Positions 10,835-22,647 of a DNA stretch of 64,000 nucleotides are shown one piece after another. This stretch comes from Rhodamnia argentea (lineage: Eukaryota > Streptophyta > Magnoliopsida > Myrtales > Myrtaceae), in assembly GCF_020921035.1 (NCBI RefSeq), contig NC_063150.1, forward strand, positions 29,559,826 to 29,623,825. Reading direction: 5' to 3'. The notes beneath the pieces are model-generated. The model had not been told where the DNA came from and did not search any database. It worked only from the letters and a program-made list of their open reading frames with translations. A program made the translations under genes and the position numbers. Position 1 is the stretch's first letter, and each line of letters opens with the position of its first letter.

Positions 10835-12380
10835 AACTGCTTTTATATACACGAGCTCATATGCAAATGATATGGTAATTAGGCATCTTAAAGCACGGAA
10901 AGGCTCTACTTCTATAGAAGGAGAACAAGGTATTAGATGAGACATGCGTTTAAGTTTAACGGAGCTTTGTAGAAGGTCGACAAGCTGTAAAAGGACAGTT
11001 CATTGAAGCTTGGAGGGACCAATAGACTAAGGTGAACAACTTATAGAACATAAGGACGTCAATTTGCTTGGAAAGACTATTTGTAGAAAGAGAACAAATC
11101 ACTTGGTGAAAAACTCGCGAGAGGTCTAGAAAGATCACTTTGCAGACTTAGCTCTTGCTTCAGACACCTTAGATAAATGACATACGAGCCTCTACAATCA
11201 TGTTGCGAAGACCCAAACTCTTCGTCAATTTGATTTGAAGTCAAATTAGTGTGTCATAGATGTTTCTTTCACAAATTTATCTAATCAAACAAAATATGTT
11301 TCATAGGGCATTTATCAAAATATTTCAGAATTCGTTTCATAAATCAAATTCACAAATCAGTGTGTATAACCTTTCACAATCACCTTTCATAAAACGTTTC
11401 TCAAAGCATTTCTAAAAAATTTAAAATAGTAAATGCCCGATACAGATTTTACGTAGTAAACATGCTCCTTCATAACTTGTAATATATTGGATACTATGAC
11501 TTTCGAGACATGAGTTTATAAGTTCATAGAAGAGATAGGCACCACTCATCCGAGAAAAACCAAATCAAACCTCGAAAGTTATCATGATCCAATGAACTCC
11601 AAATCCTATAAATTAGGCGGAATGCGATATGGAAAAAATATCAAGTGATGAGCTACTTTAACTATTACTTGACTAAACTAAGCTTATTCAACAAAGTAAC
11701 AACTCGTACGCCTTAAATGGACAAACTCGCCCATAGCAGACTAACATTGTTTCATTGTTGTTCACTATTCATGGCTCGTGCAACAAAACTTTAAATATTA
11801 TTTAATCAACTTATATAAACTCTCACGGCTCCATAAAACCCTAAACTATCATTTCTATATAACTTCACAACATAATAAACTCTCGAACGAACTTGAACAA
11901 ACCTAGAAAATTGAAATTTACAGAGATCCATTTTCATAGCTCGATTTTAAAATTTATTTCGATTATATGGACAAAAGGCTGGAATTTCTACCACGCGTTA
12001 TGAATCGAAAATAGACGGCTTGTTGAGATGTTATACGCGCGAATTTTTCTCTCCTTTCTCTTCCCTTCTCTTTCTTTACGGTCTCTCTTTTTCCTTACGT
12101 TCTTCCCCGTTTTGTACCACCGGTCACCCTTTTTTCTTTTTCTCCTTTTCTTTTTCATGTCTAAGACGGTTTGAAGCTTTAAGACAAAGTGAATGGGCTT
12201 TGGACTGGGCCCATTTATTACACTATAAATAGCGATTTGCCTGTTAAAATCGACTTGTATGCAAGAAGAGATGACACGTGCATAGAGTTCCTTCTAAGTG
12301 ACAACTCCGGGAGGAAGACGACCTGTATATGATGCCTCTGCTTGGCCTCTGAGTATGTTCAAACTTCGTGAGTTCCTTCT
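10829..12380. other. No gene recognised
   Basis: Frames are short and scattered. A pyrimidine-rich tract lies at 12049-12160. Positions 12270-12310 (GCATAGAGTTCCTTCTAA) resemble 23300-23325, suggesting a small shared relic. Nothing else stands out. Confidence 0.4.
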
Positions 12381-12440
12381 GGATATGTTCAAACTTCGCG
12401 ATTGGGATGATTCACTTCCAGCTCAATGTTAGAAAGACCA
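12381..12440 (+). pseudogene. Short germin-like protein relic
   Basis: Positions 12402-12440 encode [12 protein letters not shown], the third metal-binding box of the germin cupin. At DNA level they almost match the exon 2 of the copy at 2810-3360, which encodes [12 protein letters not shown]. The bases before it (from about 12381) align weakly with the preceding GDVFVFPF block. Nothing of the rest of the gene remains nearby. It shows that GLP fragments were scattered at least 9 kb from the nearest gene copy. Confidence 0.75.
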
Positions 12441-12594
12441 AGTCTTCTTTGCATGCGAGAATTGGAGTGGAAGCCTTCTCTGTGTGCATGTTTTCCTTGG
12501 CCAATGTTGTAAGTCTTCCTTCAGAGAAATCAAACTCGATTTTCCTCCAGAGAAATTTGACCACCACGAATTATGAGACCTCGATGTCTCTTCA

Positions 12595-12685
12595 TAATGC
12601 ATAATTAGGTTTATTTCCAATTGGCCAGGCTTTTGATTTAAAAAAAATGCTTAATTCCAATGGACTCCCCCCAGTTAAGCTTAAA
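12595..12685 (+). repeat. Dispersed repeat, copy 2
   Basis: Partner of 10145-10240. Shared sequence runs from AATGCATAATTAGGTTTATTTCCAA to CCAATGGACTCCCCCCAGTTAA, with an A-rich difference in the middle. Confidence 0.55.
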
Positions 12686-13244
12686 CCCACATTGCTTAAT
12701 GCTCATAGAACCCACTCTTCATCTAGTGAAATTTGGCCAGCGGGCTTGGCCCAATTTTTCTTCTTACAGGCTCTTTTAAGGACGGGCTTGACGCATTCAG
12801 GGTTTGTCTTGATTAAACTCAAAGCGTTTCTACTTTGACGGGCTAAACCCAACTCAAGTAAAAGTCAGAACCCTGTCTCTTTCCATGTAATCTTTGGCCA
12901 CTCTTCTCCATGCCTTGGCTGAATTTTGCCCCGCTCCTCACGAGCACAGTTTGTTCAATTAAGCATAGAATCATTCACCGTCAGTCTGGTTAAATGCGTT
13001 TGAAGGAACCATGCACCTACTGACAATATGAGAATTATTTACTTTGCTTTTGCTAGAAGGCATGGTTGACCCATAATTTTCTATGCAATGAATTACTAAT
13101 GAAATGTTAAAATTTAGATGTCAACACTTAGCAGCGTTCGAGTATGGAGTAGTAACTATAACCGCTTTTTGATGTACGATCGCATAAATTGTCCATAGCT
13201 TAACATGCAATAGAAAAACGTATAAACCACCCAAGAATCCATTC

Positions 13245-13610
13245 CAACATCTTGCAGCTTGAATTCTAGATTATTGAGATTATTAATACAGAAATTCTCC
13301 TAATTGAGATATGCATAAAAATCTCAAACAATTCAAGTTAGAATTCAAATAATCCAAGTTAGGTAAATATATATTCAATTGAATTCGCTTTAGGAATATA
13401 CCGAATGTGGATTGTCGACCAATTGCTCTTTATGGGGGTATTCCTCCGAAAGAGCTATTGTGGTGTAGTGGGACCATGACAATTATGATCTCAAGGCGCA
13501 ATAACACCTATGATGCAAGATGGACGGGCGACAACTTTGCCGGCGGCGGTGGGATTGCTCATGACAACCGGCGAAACTGGCTAGGAAGACCACGAGTGGA
13601 TATGCGATTA
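13245..13610 (+). repeat. Diverged direct repeat, unit 1
   Basis: The unit holds CTAGATTATTGAGAT, ATGCATAAAAATCTCAAACA, GAATTCAAATAATCCAAGTTAGG and GGATTGTCGACC in order. It ends with GGGATTGCTCATGACAACCGGCGAAAC and AGGAAGACCACGAGTG. The same order is found about 515 bases downstream, where a copia element later split the copy. Confidence 0.75.
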
Positions 13611-13764
13611 TAAGGTAGTCAAAAACTATGAATGCAATCTACCCTACCATGCACTGCAAATTTTTATATTTTTCAAAATAGAGAATAAGACTTGCCATAT
13701 AGAAAACATATAAATCGTATATTCACCACGACCCAAAAATAGAAAATTTGGATAATCAAGAATC

Positions 13765-14024
13765 CGATCTAATGTCCTGCAGCTCGAAATCTAGATTATT
13801 GAGATGTTTTATATGGAAAATCTCCTAACGAGGTATGCATAAAAATTTCAAACAAATAAAGTTAGAATTCAAATAATCCAAGTTAGGTAAATATACATTT
13901 AATTAGATTTGGTTTAGGAAATTACCTAATCAGGATTGTCGACTCTAACCGATTGATGACGAACTGGCAAGGACTTTGCCAATGGCGAAGGGGCGAGAAC
14001 TTTGGGTCGGCAGCAATGGGATTG
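13765..14024 (+). repeat. Diverged direct repeat, unit 2, split by copia insertion
   Basis: This repeats unit 1 up to GGGATTG, where the copia element begins. The remaining part continues after the element at 19413-19485 (GATTGTTCACAACAACCACCGG then AGGAAGACCACGTGTG). The duplication therefore predates the copia insertion. Confidence 0.75.
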
Positions 14025-14671
14025 TGTTATAAATTAAATTGGATCGTAATTAATCGTAACGGAATTCTAATTGTTAGATTCTCACAATATGTGGTAGTAT
14101 ATTCTCTTTGGGGGATAAACGCAAATAACGCAGGAACAAGAAATAAGAAGAACGATACACTAGAATTTTTTACGTAGAAAACCCAACGTAGAAAAAACCA
14201 TGAGACCTTGTCCAAGACCACGAGACTTTTGTCCAGGAACTACTCTACTATAATCAAAAGATTACAATTGACACTCTAATGGTGTATCCTCACAATTGTC
14301 ACAAAACACATACTCACTTAATGAACTCTCAAGACCTCTCGTGTTTACACATTGTTGAGAACTCTTATGATCTCTTTGGAGTATTTTCTTGCACACAGAG
14401 AATCCTCCACCCAATTGCTCTGTTTATAGTGGTAAACCTCCAACCAAATTAGAATCCTCCCTAGCTGATTTTGTAATCATTGGTCGATTAGAAATCTTCT
14501 TGATTGATTGGAATTCCTCTAATTTGGGTAATCACCAGAATTGATTCAATCCTAGTATTCTTCTTTTTCAGTGTCCTACCATAATAGAACTTCTTCCTAT
14601 TAGGTATTCTTGATCAGCAATCATCGGGATCTTTCAAATCAAATCCTGAACATGTTGGGCTGCTCCCAACA
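14025..14671 (-). repeat. 3' LTR of copia element
   Basis: In element orientation it begins TGTTGGGAGCAGCCC, next to the polypurine tract, and ends TTTATAACA. It aligns with 18802-19412, including ATTCTCTTTG then AATAAACGYAAATAA and the CTCTCGTGTTTACRCATTG block. Confidence 0.9.
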
Positions 14672-14738
14672 AATCTCCCCTAAGCCCATCATGAAGGATC
14701 TCAAACTTCCTTATTACTTCGATAAGCTAGCCTCCTTC

Positions 14739-15206
14739 CTACAGAACTTTAGTTTCTCCGTAGGTAGAAGCTTTATCGATATAGACACCATTTTTGTCCA
14801 TGTAGATCTTCTCGATCTTCAATTGCTTCTCTTCCAACATTTCTCGTATCCAATCATACCTAATATCAACGTGCTTTGTCCTCGAATGAAATGTGGAATT
14901 GTTCTCGAGATGAATAGCGCTTTGGCTATCGCAATGCACAACATATTCATCTTTCTTGTGTCCTAACTCTTGCAAAAATCTCTTCATCCACAATAGGTTT
15001 TTGCTAGCTTCGGTGATGGCTACATACTCAACCTCTGTTGTGGACAATGCAATGCAGTTTTGTAATCTTGATTGCCAAGAGACAACTCCACCAAAAAAAG
15101 TTATCAAATAACCAGACGTAGATCGCTTGAAATCCACATCTCCCACCATGTCTACATCCGTGAACCCCTCAAGTATCAATTTTTCATCACCAAACACAAA
15201 CACCAA
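14739..15206 (-). pseudogene. Copia RNase H domain
   Basis: The open frame carries the copia RNase H signature in order: GFTDVDMVGD, KSTSGY-type RSTSGYLITFFGG, SWQSRLQNCIALSTTEVEYVA, then LHCDSQSAIHL-type VVHCDSQSAIHLENN and RTKHVDIRY. This is the conserved C-terminal part of copia polyproteins. The frame is open for about 155 codons but is cut off from reverse transcriptase upstream by stops and frame changes near 15210-15600. Confidence 0.88.
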
Positions 15207-15606
15207 CTAGATATACCTTTAAGATACATGAGTATCCACTTAACAGCCTCCCAATGTTGTTCGCCATGGTTTGACATGTACTGGCTAACAATTCCAACAT
15301 CATACCCAATATCCAATCATGTGCATACCATCGCGAACATGAGACTTCCGATGGCAGATGCATAAGAAATCTTCAGCATCTCTTCCTTCTCCCTTTTACT
15401 TGAGGGACATTAACTTGTGGTAAGCTGAAAATGACTTCTCAAAGGTGATATGACTGCTTTGGCATTGCTTGTGTTGAATCTTTGCATAACTTTTTCTACA
15501 TATATGTCTTGAGATAACCACAACTTTCCACAAGCTCGGTCACGCGATGTCCTCATCCCAAATATCTGCCTTGCCGGTCTAAGGCCCTTCATAGAAAATC
15601 CCTTGC

Positions 15607-16351
15607 TCAACTCCTCTTGAGGTTCATGATTTTTCTGACATTATGCCCCACAGTTAACACATCATCAACATATAGTAAAAGAATAAAAAAACCATTGTCA
15701 TTGAAATTATTGATGAACAAGCAATGATCTCCCATTGTCTTCTTGTATTGATTCCTTTCCATAAATGAATCAAACTTCTTGTACCGTTGCCTTGGAGCTT
15801 GTTTGAGCCCATAGAAACTCTTCTTCAGCTTGCATATAAGATTTTCTTTCCCTTTGATCACAAAACTTTCGGGCTACTCGATAGATATCTCCTCATCAAG
15901 ATCACAATGTAGGAATGCCCATTTTCACGTGAAGTTGGTCAACCTCCAAGTTTAGGGTTGCTGCCAAACCAAGAACTACTCAAATGGATGGTATCTTTAC
16001 AACAGGAGAGAAAATCTCCTCATAATCAACTCCCTTCTGCTGACCTAAACCCTTCACCACCAATCTTGTTTTGTAACGTGGTTTGGAGTTATTTTCTTTG
16101 GCCTTCATCCGAAATGCCCATTTGTTCGGGAGCGCTTTTTGTCCCTTTGGTAGCTTTACCAAATCATAGGTGAGATTATCATGCAAGGATTGCATCTCTT
16201 CTTGCATTGCTTTCATCCATTCCTTCTTGTGGGCAATAAGTTCCACTTCTTGAAAATTCTCAAGTTCTCCCTCATCAATGAGAAACACATATTTGTTTGG
16301 TGAATATTTTCTACTGGGTTGCCTTTCTATCGTTGATCTCCTTGGTTGCAC
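15607..16351 (-). pseudogene. Copia reverse transcriptase, frameshifted
   Basis: Two open pieces (16351-15980 and 15861-15607) make up the polymerase. The first holds KKEWMKAMQEEMQSL, NKWAFRMK and KTRLVVKGLGQQKGVDYEEIF. The second holds KSFYGLKQAPRQRYKKFDSF and the active-site box LLLYVDDVL. They are separated by a frame change near 15900. Catalytic aspartates are present, but the reading frame is broken. Confidence 0.88.
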
Positions 16352-16594
16352 TTTAGGAATGTCAACAACATCAATTGTTTCCTCCTCAACCTCATCATCA
16401 ACTTCTCCTTCTCCTTCTTTTTGAGTTTCCGCTCCATCATCTCGACCATCTTCATTATCAATCTCAGCTACAACTCGTTTGGGAGCCTCATCAATGGATG
16501 TTGTCTTGGTTTGTGCTTGCTCGGTCGAATCATTCTCGGACTCTTCTTGTGCTCCCCAACTAACATAATTTTTCGATGAGTCAAGGGCTCCAAG

Positions 16595-17716
16595 TCAACT
16601 AACTCTTCCTCCACACTTTGAGGTTCTTCGTGCTTCTTGAGTCTTCAATAGTGTGATCCTCAATGAACACCACATCTCAGCTTTGAAACACCTTTTTGCT
16701 TTCGGGATCCCACAATGTATAGCTGAAAAATCCTTGTGAGTATATCCCAAGAATATGCACTCTTTGGCCTTTCCATCTAGCTTGGCTCGTTCATCTCTAG
16801 ATACATGTGCGAATGCCCTACAACCAAACACTCTTAAGTGACTATAAGATGAATTGTCTCAATTCTATACACTTTGTGGAGTGTCGCCTTTTAGTGGAAT
16901 CGTAAGTGACAAATTTATCAAATCCACCGTCCTCCTCATTGCCTCCCCCCTAAAGGAGTTTGACAACTTCGCATGGGAGAGCATACACTTTATTCTCTCA
17001 CAGATTGTTCGATTCATCCTCTCGGCAACATCATTGTGTTATGGTGTCATGGGCACTGTTTTCTCGAGCCTTATGCCATGAATTCTGTAATGATCCTCAA
17101 ATGGCCCTCGGTGTTCCCGGCCGCTGTTAGCCCTCAACACTTCAATTTTCTGTTGGTCTCCTTTTCTAGTGTCACATGCAAGTCCTTTGAGATATCAAGA
17201 ACTTGATCCTTTGTTTATAATGTAATAATCCACACCTTTCTTGAAAAATCATCTGTAAAATTAACATAATAGGAAGCACCACAAGCAATTCTAAAAGTCA
17301 TAGCACGAGCATCATATGTAACAAATTAAGTTGATTAGTCTTTTTCAATGGCAGAGTAGATTTAAAGGCAACTATATTCCTACAATGTAGTCTCCACAAG
17401 GACTTACAGAGGTACCTTTTATTTTTGGCAGTAACTTCTTCGAAGAGAGAACCTTCATTCCATTATCACCCATATGTCCAAGCCTTTTGTGTCAAAGCTC
17501 GATAGATATCTCTCCCATGTTATTAAAATCTCTACTGCATAGCTTCACTTGTGTGGTATGGAGCGATTTATCTTTCACTCCTCTTGCTACTGCCAAGCTG
17601 CCCTTGGTTAACCTCCACTTCCCCTCGCCAAAGTGACACATATAACAATCATCATCTAGCTTTCCTGTGTAGATCAGGTTAAGACGAATATTAGGGACAC
17701 TTCTTACCTCTTTCAA
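16595..17716 (-). pseudogene. Copia integrase region, degraded
   Basis: Recognisable pieces are the GAG-pre-integrase block (VPNIRLNLIYTGKLDDDCYM, 17716-17492) and the C-terminal integrase block FGCRAFAHVSRDERAKLDGK with CIFLGY (16831-16720). The core between about 16850 and 17400 survives only in scattered frames. Integration function is lost. Confidence 0.75.
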
Positions 17717-17937
17717 GATAAGCTTGCATCTATTGTTGGTCTCAATTTCAACACTTTCTACACAAACAATCTTCGATTGAAAGAACCATCATTACCCATC
17801 CTCACGAGACCGAAGTCTTCAGCTATATATGAAGAGAAACTATCTCTTGGGGACTACATGAAAGGAGGCTCCAAAATCAACTAGCCAAGTGGTGCCTTAG
17901 CATGTTAAGTTGATGCTCTCATCGGTGCGGATAACTA

Positions 17938-18772
17938 TCACGTCTTCATAAATTGTAGTGCTTCAACTTGCTTCTTGGCTGCCTTCAATTGATAATCTCT
18001 AATGAGATGCCCTATTTTTTGGCAATGAAAACAAGCTATCTTCTTAGCCCTTGGCCTTGAGGTTGAACAACCTTTAAGTCCATAGCTTTTGCTCCTCCCA
18101 CGGTCTACTTTCCTCTCTTGTTCATTGATAACAAGAGTTCTTTCACCATGGTTGTAGTACGCCTCATCCTTGCGCCTTTGGTCTTCACTCAAAAATCTGT
18201 CCTTCACTAACTCCATGGTCAATGCTCCATCAAGCGAGGAACTGTGAATCTACACAACTAAGGTGTCCTAGCTTTTTGGCATAGAACTTGTCAAGAAGTG
18301 AGCATGCAATTGCAAGAGATCATCCTCTCCATTGCATTGATTTGATTCACTAAACCTCTAGTAGTGCCTTTGTGTTCAGAGACCTTGTTCCATTTTTGTA
18401 CTCCATATGCGACCATTCTTTATCAAGCTTGCTTTGTTTTGAGATGTATTCCTCGCGTAAGTGCGCTCCAGATTTCTCCACAAATCATAAGCGTTGTCTT
18501 CTTGGGTAAGGTTTTCAAAGATGATCAACACATCTTCTGTTGGGGATAGTTCACTCATCCTCCTCCTTCTCTTCCTCTTATTCTTCATCTTCTTCTCTGA
18601 CTTTTGCTGATGTAGGGACTAGTGCCATAATCTTTACCATGCCCTTAGGAGGCACTCTTATCTTGATTGGCCTTAGTAAGCCTTTGATGTAAAGATGATC
18701 CTCCACCTTGCACCTCCATATTGCATAATTCGTAGTCTCGAGCTTGATAATGTTGTCCCTATCTTTTGACAT
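17938..18772 (-). pseudogene. Copia gag, degraded
   Basis: The start (18772) reads MSKDRDNIIKLETTNYAIW, the N-terminal gag pattern of copia elements. The nucleocapsid knuckle is at about 18045-18000 (CFHCQKIGHLIRDY), where the last metal ligand expected as Cys is Tyr. Several frame breaks separate the pieces. Confidence 0.78.
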
Positions 18773-18785
18773 CTTTTACAACCTT

Positions 18786-18798
18786 GGCTATGATACCA
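18786..18798 (-). other. Primer-binding site of copia element
   Basis: In element orientation it reads TGGTATCATAGCC, three bases after the 5' LTR end. It is complementary to the 3' end of initiator methionine tRNA with one change from the usual TGGTATCAGAGC. Confidence 0.85.
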
Positions 18799-18801
18799 CT
18801 T

Positions 18802-19412
18802 TGTTGTAAATAGTCGGATCACAATCGATCCTTGCAGAATTCTAATTGTCGGAATCTCTCAATATGTGGCTGTATATTCTCTTTGCAGAATAAACGTAAA
18901 TAATGCAGCAACAAGAAATAAGAAAAAACATTCACCATAAGTTTTTACGTGGAAAACCCGATGTGGGAAAAACCATGGGACATTGGCCTAGGAACTACTC
19001 CACTATAATCAAAGGATTACAATTGACACTTTAACAATGTTTCACAATAAATCCTTACAATTATCCTAAAACATACACTCACTTGATGAACTCTCAAGTT
19101 CTCTCGTGTTTACGCATTGTAGAGAACTCTTGTGATCTCTCTGGAGTATTTTCTGGTGCACACATAATCCTTCACCCAATCACTCTACTTATAGCGGTAA
19201 ACGTCCAACCAAATTAGAATCCTCCCTAATTGATTTCATAATCACCAATCGATTGGAAATCTTAGATTGGAATTTCTCTAATTTGGATAATCACTAGAAT
19301 TGATTCAATTGTAGTATTCTTCCTTTATAGTGTCTTACCATAATAGAATTCCTTCCTATTAGGTATTTTTGCTGAGCAATTAAATCCCGAACCTGTTGGG
19401 CTACTCCCAATA
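18802..19412 (-). repeat. 5' LTR of copia element
   Basis: Partner of 14025-14671. In element orientation it begins TATTGGGAGTAGCCC (TG mutated to TA) and ends TTTACAACA. The target duplication GATTG follows immediately at 19413. Confidence 0.9.
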
Positions 19413-19485
19413 GATTGTTCACAACAACCACCGGAACCAGCAAGGAAGACCACGTGTGAAGGACAACCAAAGGTGGAGAGCATAA

Positions 19486-21150
19486 CACCAAGCTTAGAGA
19501 TTGGAAGGGTTGTGTATATCAGTTTTTTTTTTTTTTTTTTGTCGAATTGTATATCAGTTGACTGTGTGAAAGGGAAGATATTATATCAGTTTCCATTTGT
19601 TTTCTCTTTTATGTGCTTATGTTTTGTCAATATTTAGATATTATCTCAATATAAATATGCTTGATATTAGACCATGCTTCTGACAAATTAACCTTTTTCT
19701 GTAATTTGGCCAATTTTTATTTCCAATATTCTTTTATCGAGTTTGGCTAGACAATTAAATTGGATTTCAATTATCAACTTTGATTTCACAGTCTCGCTCA
19801 AACTATTTAATAAAATATATATAATTAATTGCGTGTTCATAAGCTCTCATAAATAGAAATTTCTTATGGTTGAAAATATGCGGCCATAAACTAAGATTGA
19901 CAACATTCTTTACACAAAATGATAACAAGATGCATGGCAAAATCATATTTTGATGGGTGCGATGGACAATGTCTATTGTAAAACTCATGAGAGACGATAA
20001 AAATAATGACAATTTTGTGTTTTAGCCTGATAAAGAGGAAACAATAAATTGAATGGAGAGAGAAGAGTACTTCGGTAAGTTAACTTGAAAAAAAAAATCA
20101 TTTTAGCCAAAATGGGGTGTAAATAGCGCTGCTGCCTGAAATAACCTTTCTTTGACTTTTGGTCTCTTCCCTCTTTTGTCTTTAACCACTAATGTCCACC
20201 ACGTCGGCCTAACAAGATTAGGTTTTTACTGGGTGGGTTCTCTTTTGAACGTGCGTACTGCGGTGCAGAAACGGCAGGGCGCTTGGCCGGCGTTAGAAGC
20301 TCGGCAGGTGGTGACCATGACTGGAAGAGCAACGAGCAGCAATTGCAGTAGCAAGTCAAAACTTTCGGGATGCCCAGAAACCTTGAAAAAAAAAAAAAAA
20401 AGCAAGTATGACCCAGCAGAGAGTTCACAGGCGCCACAAAACACCGGTGATGATGCGGTTGAGCGATGGGCGAAGCTGCAGCTATGGACTGGTTTGAAAT
20501 GTGGGTATCGCTGTTGCCTTGCGGTGGACTAAGCGCTGTTGCACGTCGGGAGGCTGGTGTGACTGAGAAGCAGAGCCGGGCGGCAGCAGCAAATGTCCTG
20601 AAAGCGCGGGGCAGTGGCGGCGTAGGCACGGTGAGTGAGAGCAGTCCTCTCTCTGCCTTGACTTCTACTCGTACATCGCGAATCTCCTTCACTGTCTTTG
20701 GCTTTTTCTTGAAGTACAGAAGGTGAAATCTTTGATGAAACCGGGGCTCGGGCGTGAATTGCTGAAGTGGGGCGTGAATGACCAGCGTGGCCCTCTCTTC
20801 TTTTGTTCAATCAATCCCCCTGTGGACATGTCTCTTCATGTTTTTTACATACGCTCAATTTGCTTTCGAATTCAGAATGCATTGAATTTATTTTCTTTTG
20901 CCCTTTATGTGCTCATAACCCCACGAACTCTTTTCTAATCCTAGCATACTGCACTTACTTTCTTTGAGACCAGAGGAGAATGGCCGAATGTATGTTCTTC
21001 GCTGCACTTGAGCATAAACATGGCTCCAACGAGGATATGGCAGGGACATCGGAAAAACACCAAGAATCTTTTCAATCACGGCCATCTTCTATCATCAAGA
21101 TTGATTACGATATTATGATCTTACTCTTTGGAGAAATTTTTTAATTACGT
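19486..21150. other. Unassigned, no gene recognised
   Basis: A T-run lies at 19528-19547 and an A-run near 20385-20400. Positions 20230-20720 are GC-richer and have overlapping open frames on both strands (longest 167 codons, minus 20692-20189). None shows a domain, splice structure or start context that I can support as a gene. Confidence 0.35.
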
Positions 21151-21151
21151 G

Positions 21152-21612
21152 CCGTTTTAGGCCTCAGTTTGGTTAGACGTGGAATTGGATTCCTCAAGAA
21201 ATAGAATTTCTGGAGATAAATCCGAGTATGGTTTTACGATTCCAAATGGAACCTAACTATAGGTAGAATTGTGATTCCATTCATTTTTATAACCACAAAA
21301 CTATAGAAAACCCAATTGCACCACCAACTACCGTTAGCCACCACCCTTGGCACCGCCGACGACGGACTCCGCTGTCAGTCATTGGCTGTCATGCTTGTTG
21401 CCAGAAGTCAAACTCCATTATTGGTTGCCCATCCCTGGTCATTGGCCATCAGTCACCGAACTTCACTGTTCACCATCGCTGTTAAGAAGTACTTCTACGT
21501 TTGAGGTCAAATTTTTTTTTTTTTTTGCAATCCAAACAATTGAAAAGACAAAAAAAAAAAAAAAAAATTCGTGGAATGAGGATTTCTTGTTATGAAACCA
21601 AGCATGGCATTT
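21152..21612. mobile_element. Possible small inverted-repeat transposon
   Basis: The left end GGCCTCAGTTTGGTTAGACG resembles the inverted right end (GCCATGCTTGGTTTCATAAC read on the minus strand). Both are followed inward by GGAAT and GGATT-like phrases. This is a common look for plant non-autonomous elements, but I could not confirm a target duplication. Internal T- and A-runs lie at 21510-21525 and 21551-21568. Confidence 0.3.
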
Positions 21613-21799
21613 TCTCCACATCCAGAAATATGGAGACAACGCCCAAAAGGTAAGAAAAAGCAGGAGAAAATGGTGGACCCAAAGTTAAGTCCGCTCTATT
21701 AATTGAGTTGAGAATCATTCCTTTAAGTCCGCCTACCGGCCGTCCAAAATGCAAACTATGTGGGTATGATAATTGCAACTAGTATGCAAATGCAATTAT

Positions 21800-22460
21800 T
21801 GTTATTTTTTAGTAGGGATCAGGGTCGATTCCTAAAACTTCTTTATGCAATGAATGCCTAGATTAGCCATCAAAATTTAGTTGTCAACACTTATCAATTT
21901 AGTGAGATGGCTTTGCCTATCACTTGATACATGCATTTTAGAAGTATGTTTAGAAAACATTGCTTTGGCTACCCAACCTCACTCGCTCGAGGTCGAGCCG
22001 GATCCGGCGAGGCCGAGGCTCACGTCGCCGAGTCTCAAACTTGCCGGCCCGTGTGTCATGGCCGAACGCCGGGTGGCCACTATCATCAAGGTCTACGGAG
22101 GAAAGAGCATCGGGTGGAGGAAGCGGGCGGGGAAAGGAGGAAGAAAGAGAAAAGAAAAAAGAAAAATAAAAAAGAAAAAGAAAAGAAAATAAGGAAGAAA
22201 ACAAAAATATTAAAAAATAAAAAATAAAAAATTCTAATTTTTTAAAAATAAATAAATAATGAAAAAAAGTAAAAATTTATTATAAAGAAAGGAAGTGTGA
22301 AGGAAATGAGGAAAGAAAGATGAGAGAAAACATTTTCCTCACTTGTAAAGGAGTTTTTTCACGGAAAAAATATTTTTCGAAACTAACTTATTTTCTGCCT
22401 CCAAATACCGAAAAATCCGGAAAACGTTTTTCGAGAAGTTGTCTAACATTGCTTGGTAAT
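21800..22460. other. Unassigned; GC-rich block then A-rich block
   Basis: Positions 21975-22135 are GC-rich (GAGGCCGAGGCTCACGTCGCC) and 22136-22290 are very A-rich. The two may be parts of a decayed transposon. Frames here reflect the biased composition rather than a gene. Confidence 0.35.
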
Positions 22461-22462
22461 GT

Positions 22463-22647
22463 TAGGGGTGACATGATCGATCCGAGCCGTCCAAATAAAA
22501 AATGGATTGCCCGGATTGATCCACATCACTTTTTTTAAAATTTTAAAATTTCCCACCAAAAAATCCCCCCCTTTTAAAAGATGATGTGGATGAATCTAGG
22601 CCGTCCATTTTGAAATGGACGGCCCAGATCCATCAATGTCACCCCTA
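22463..22647. mobile_element. Fold-back MITE (185 bp)
   Basis: The left end TAGGGGTGACATGATCGATC and the inverted right end TAGGGGTGACATTGATGGAT begin inverted repeats of about 65 bases. Both contain GGCCGTCC or GAGCCGTCC and finish at GATCCACATCA-type sequence. The centre is AT-rich. Target-site duplication is at most TA and not decisive, so I leave the superfamily open. Confidence 0.75.

Larger units (their letters stand above)
14025..19412 (-). mobile_element. Ty1/copia retrotransposon, complete but degenerate
   Basis: Two LTRs (14025-14671 and 18802-19412) flank a minus-strand gag-pol relic in copia order: gag, integrase, reverse transcriptase, RNase H. The flanks are GATTG at 14020-14024 and 19413-19417, a perfect 5-bp target duplication. 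A primer-binding site lies at 18786-18798 and a purine tract adjoins the left LTR (14672-14690, minus strand). The LTRs differ visibly in length and sequence, and the coding region has many stops and frame changes, so the insertion is old. The gag sequence suggests the Tork/Tnt1 group, but I am unsure of the lineage. Confidence 0.93.

Noticed and set aside
20189..20692. 167-codon minus-strand frame
   Set aside because: No recognisable domain, overlapping frames on the other strand and a simple-sequence T-run inside it. No start context or splice structure supports a gene.
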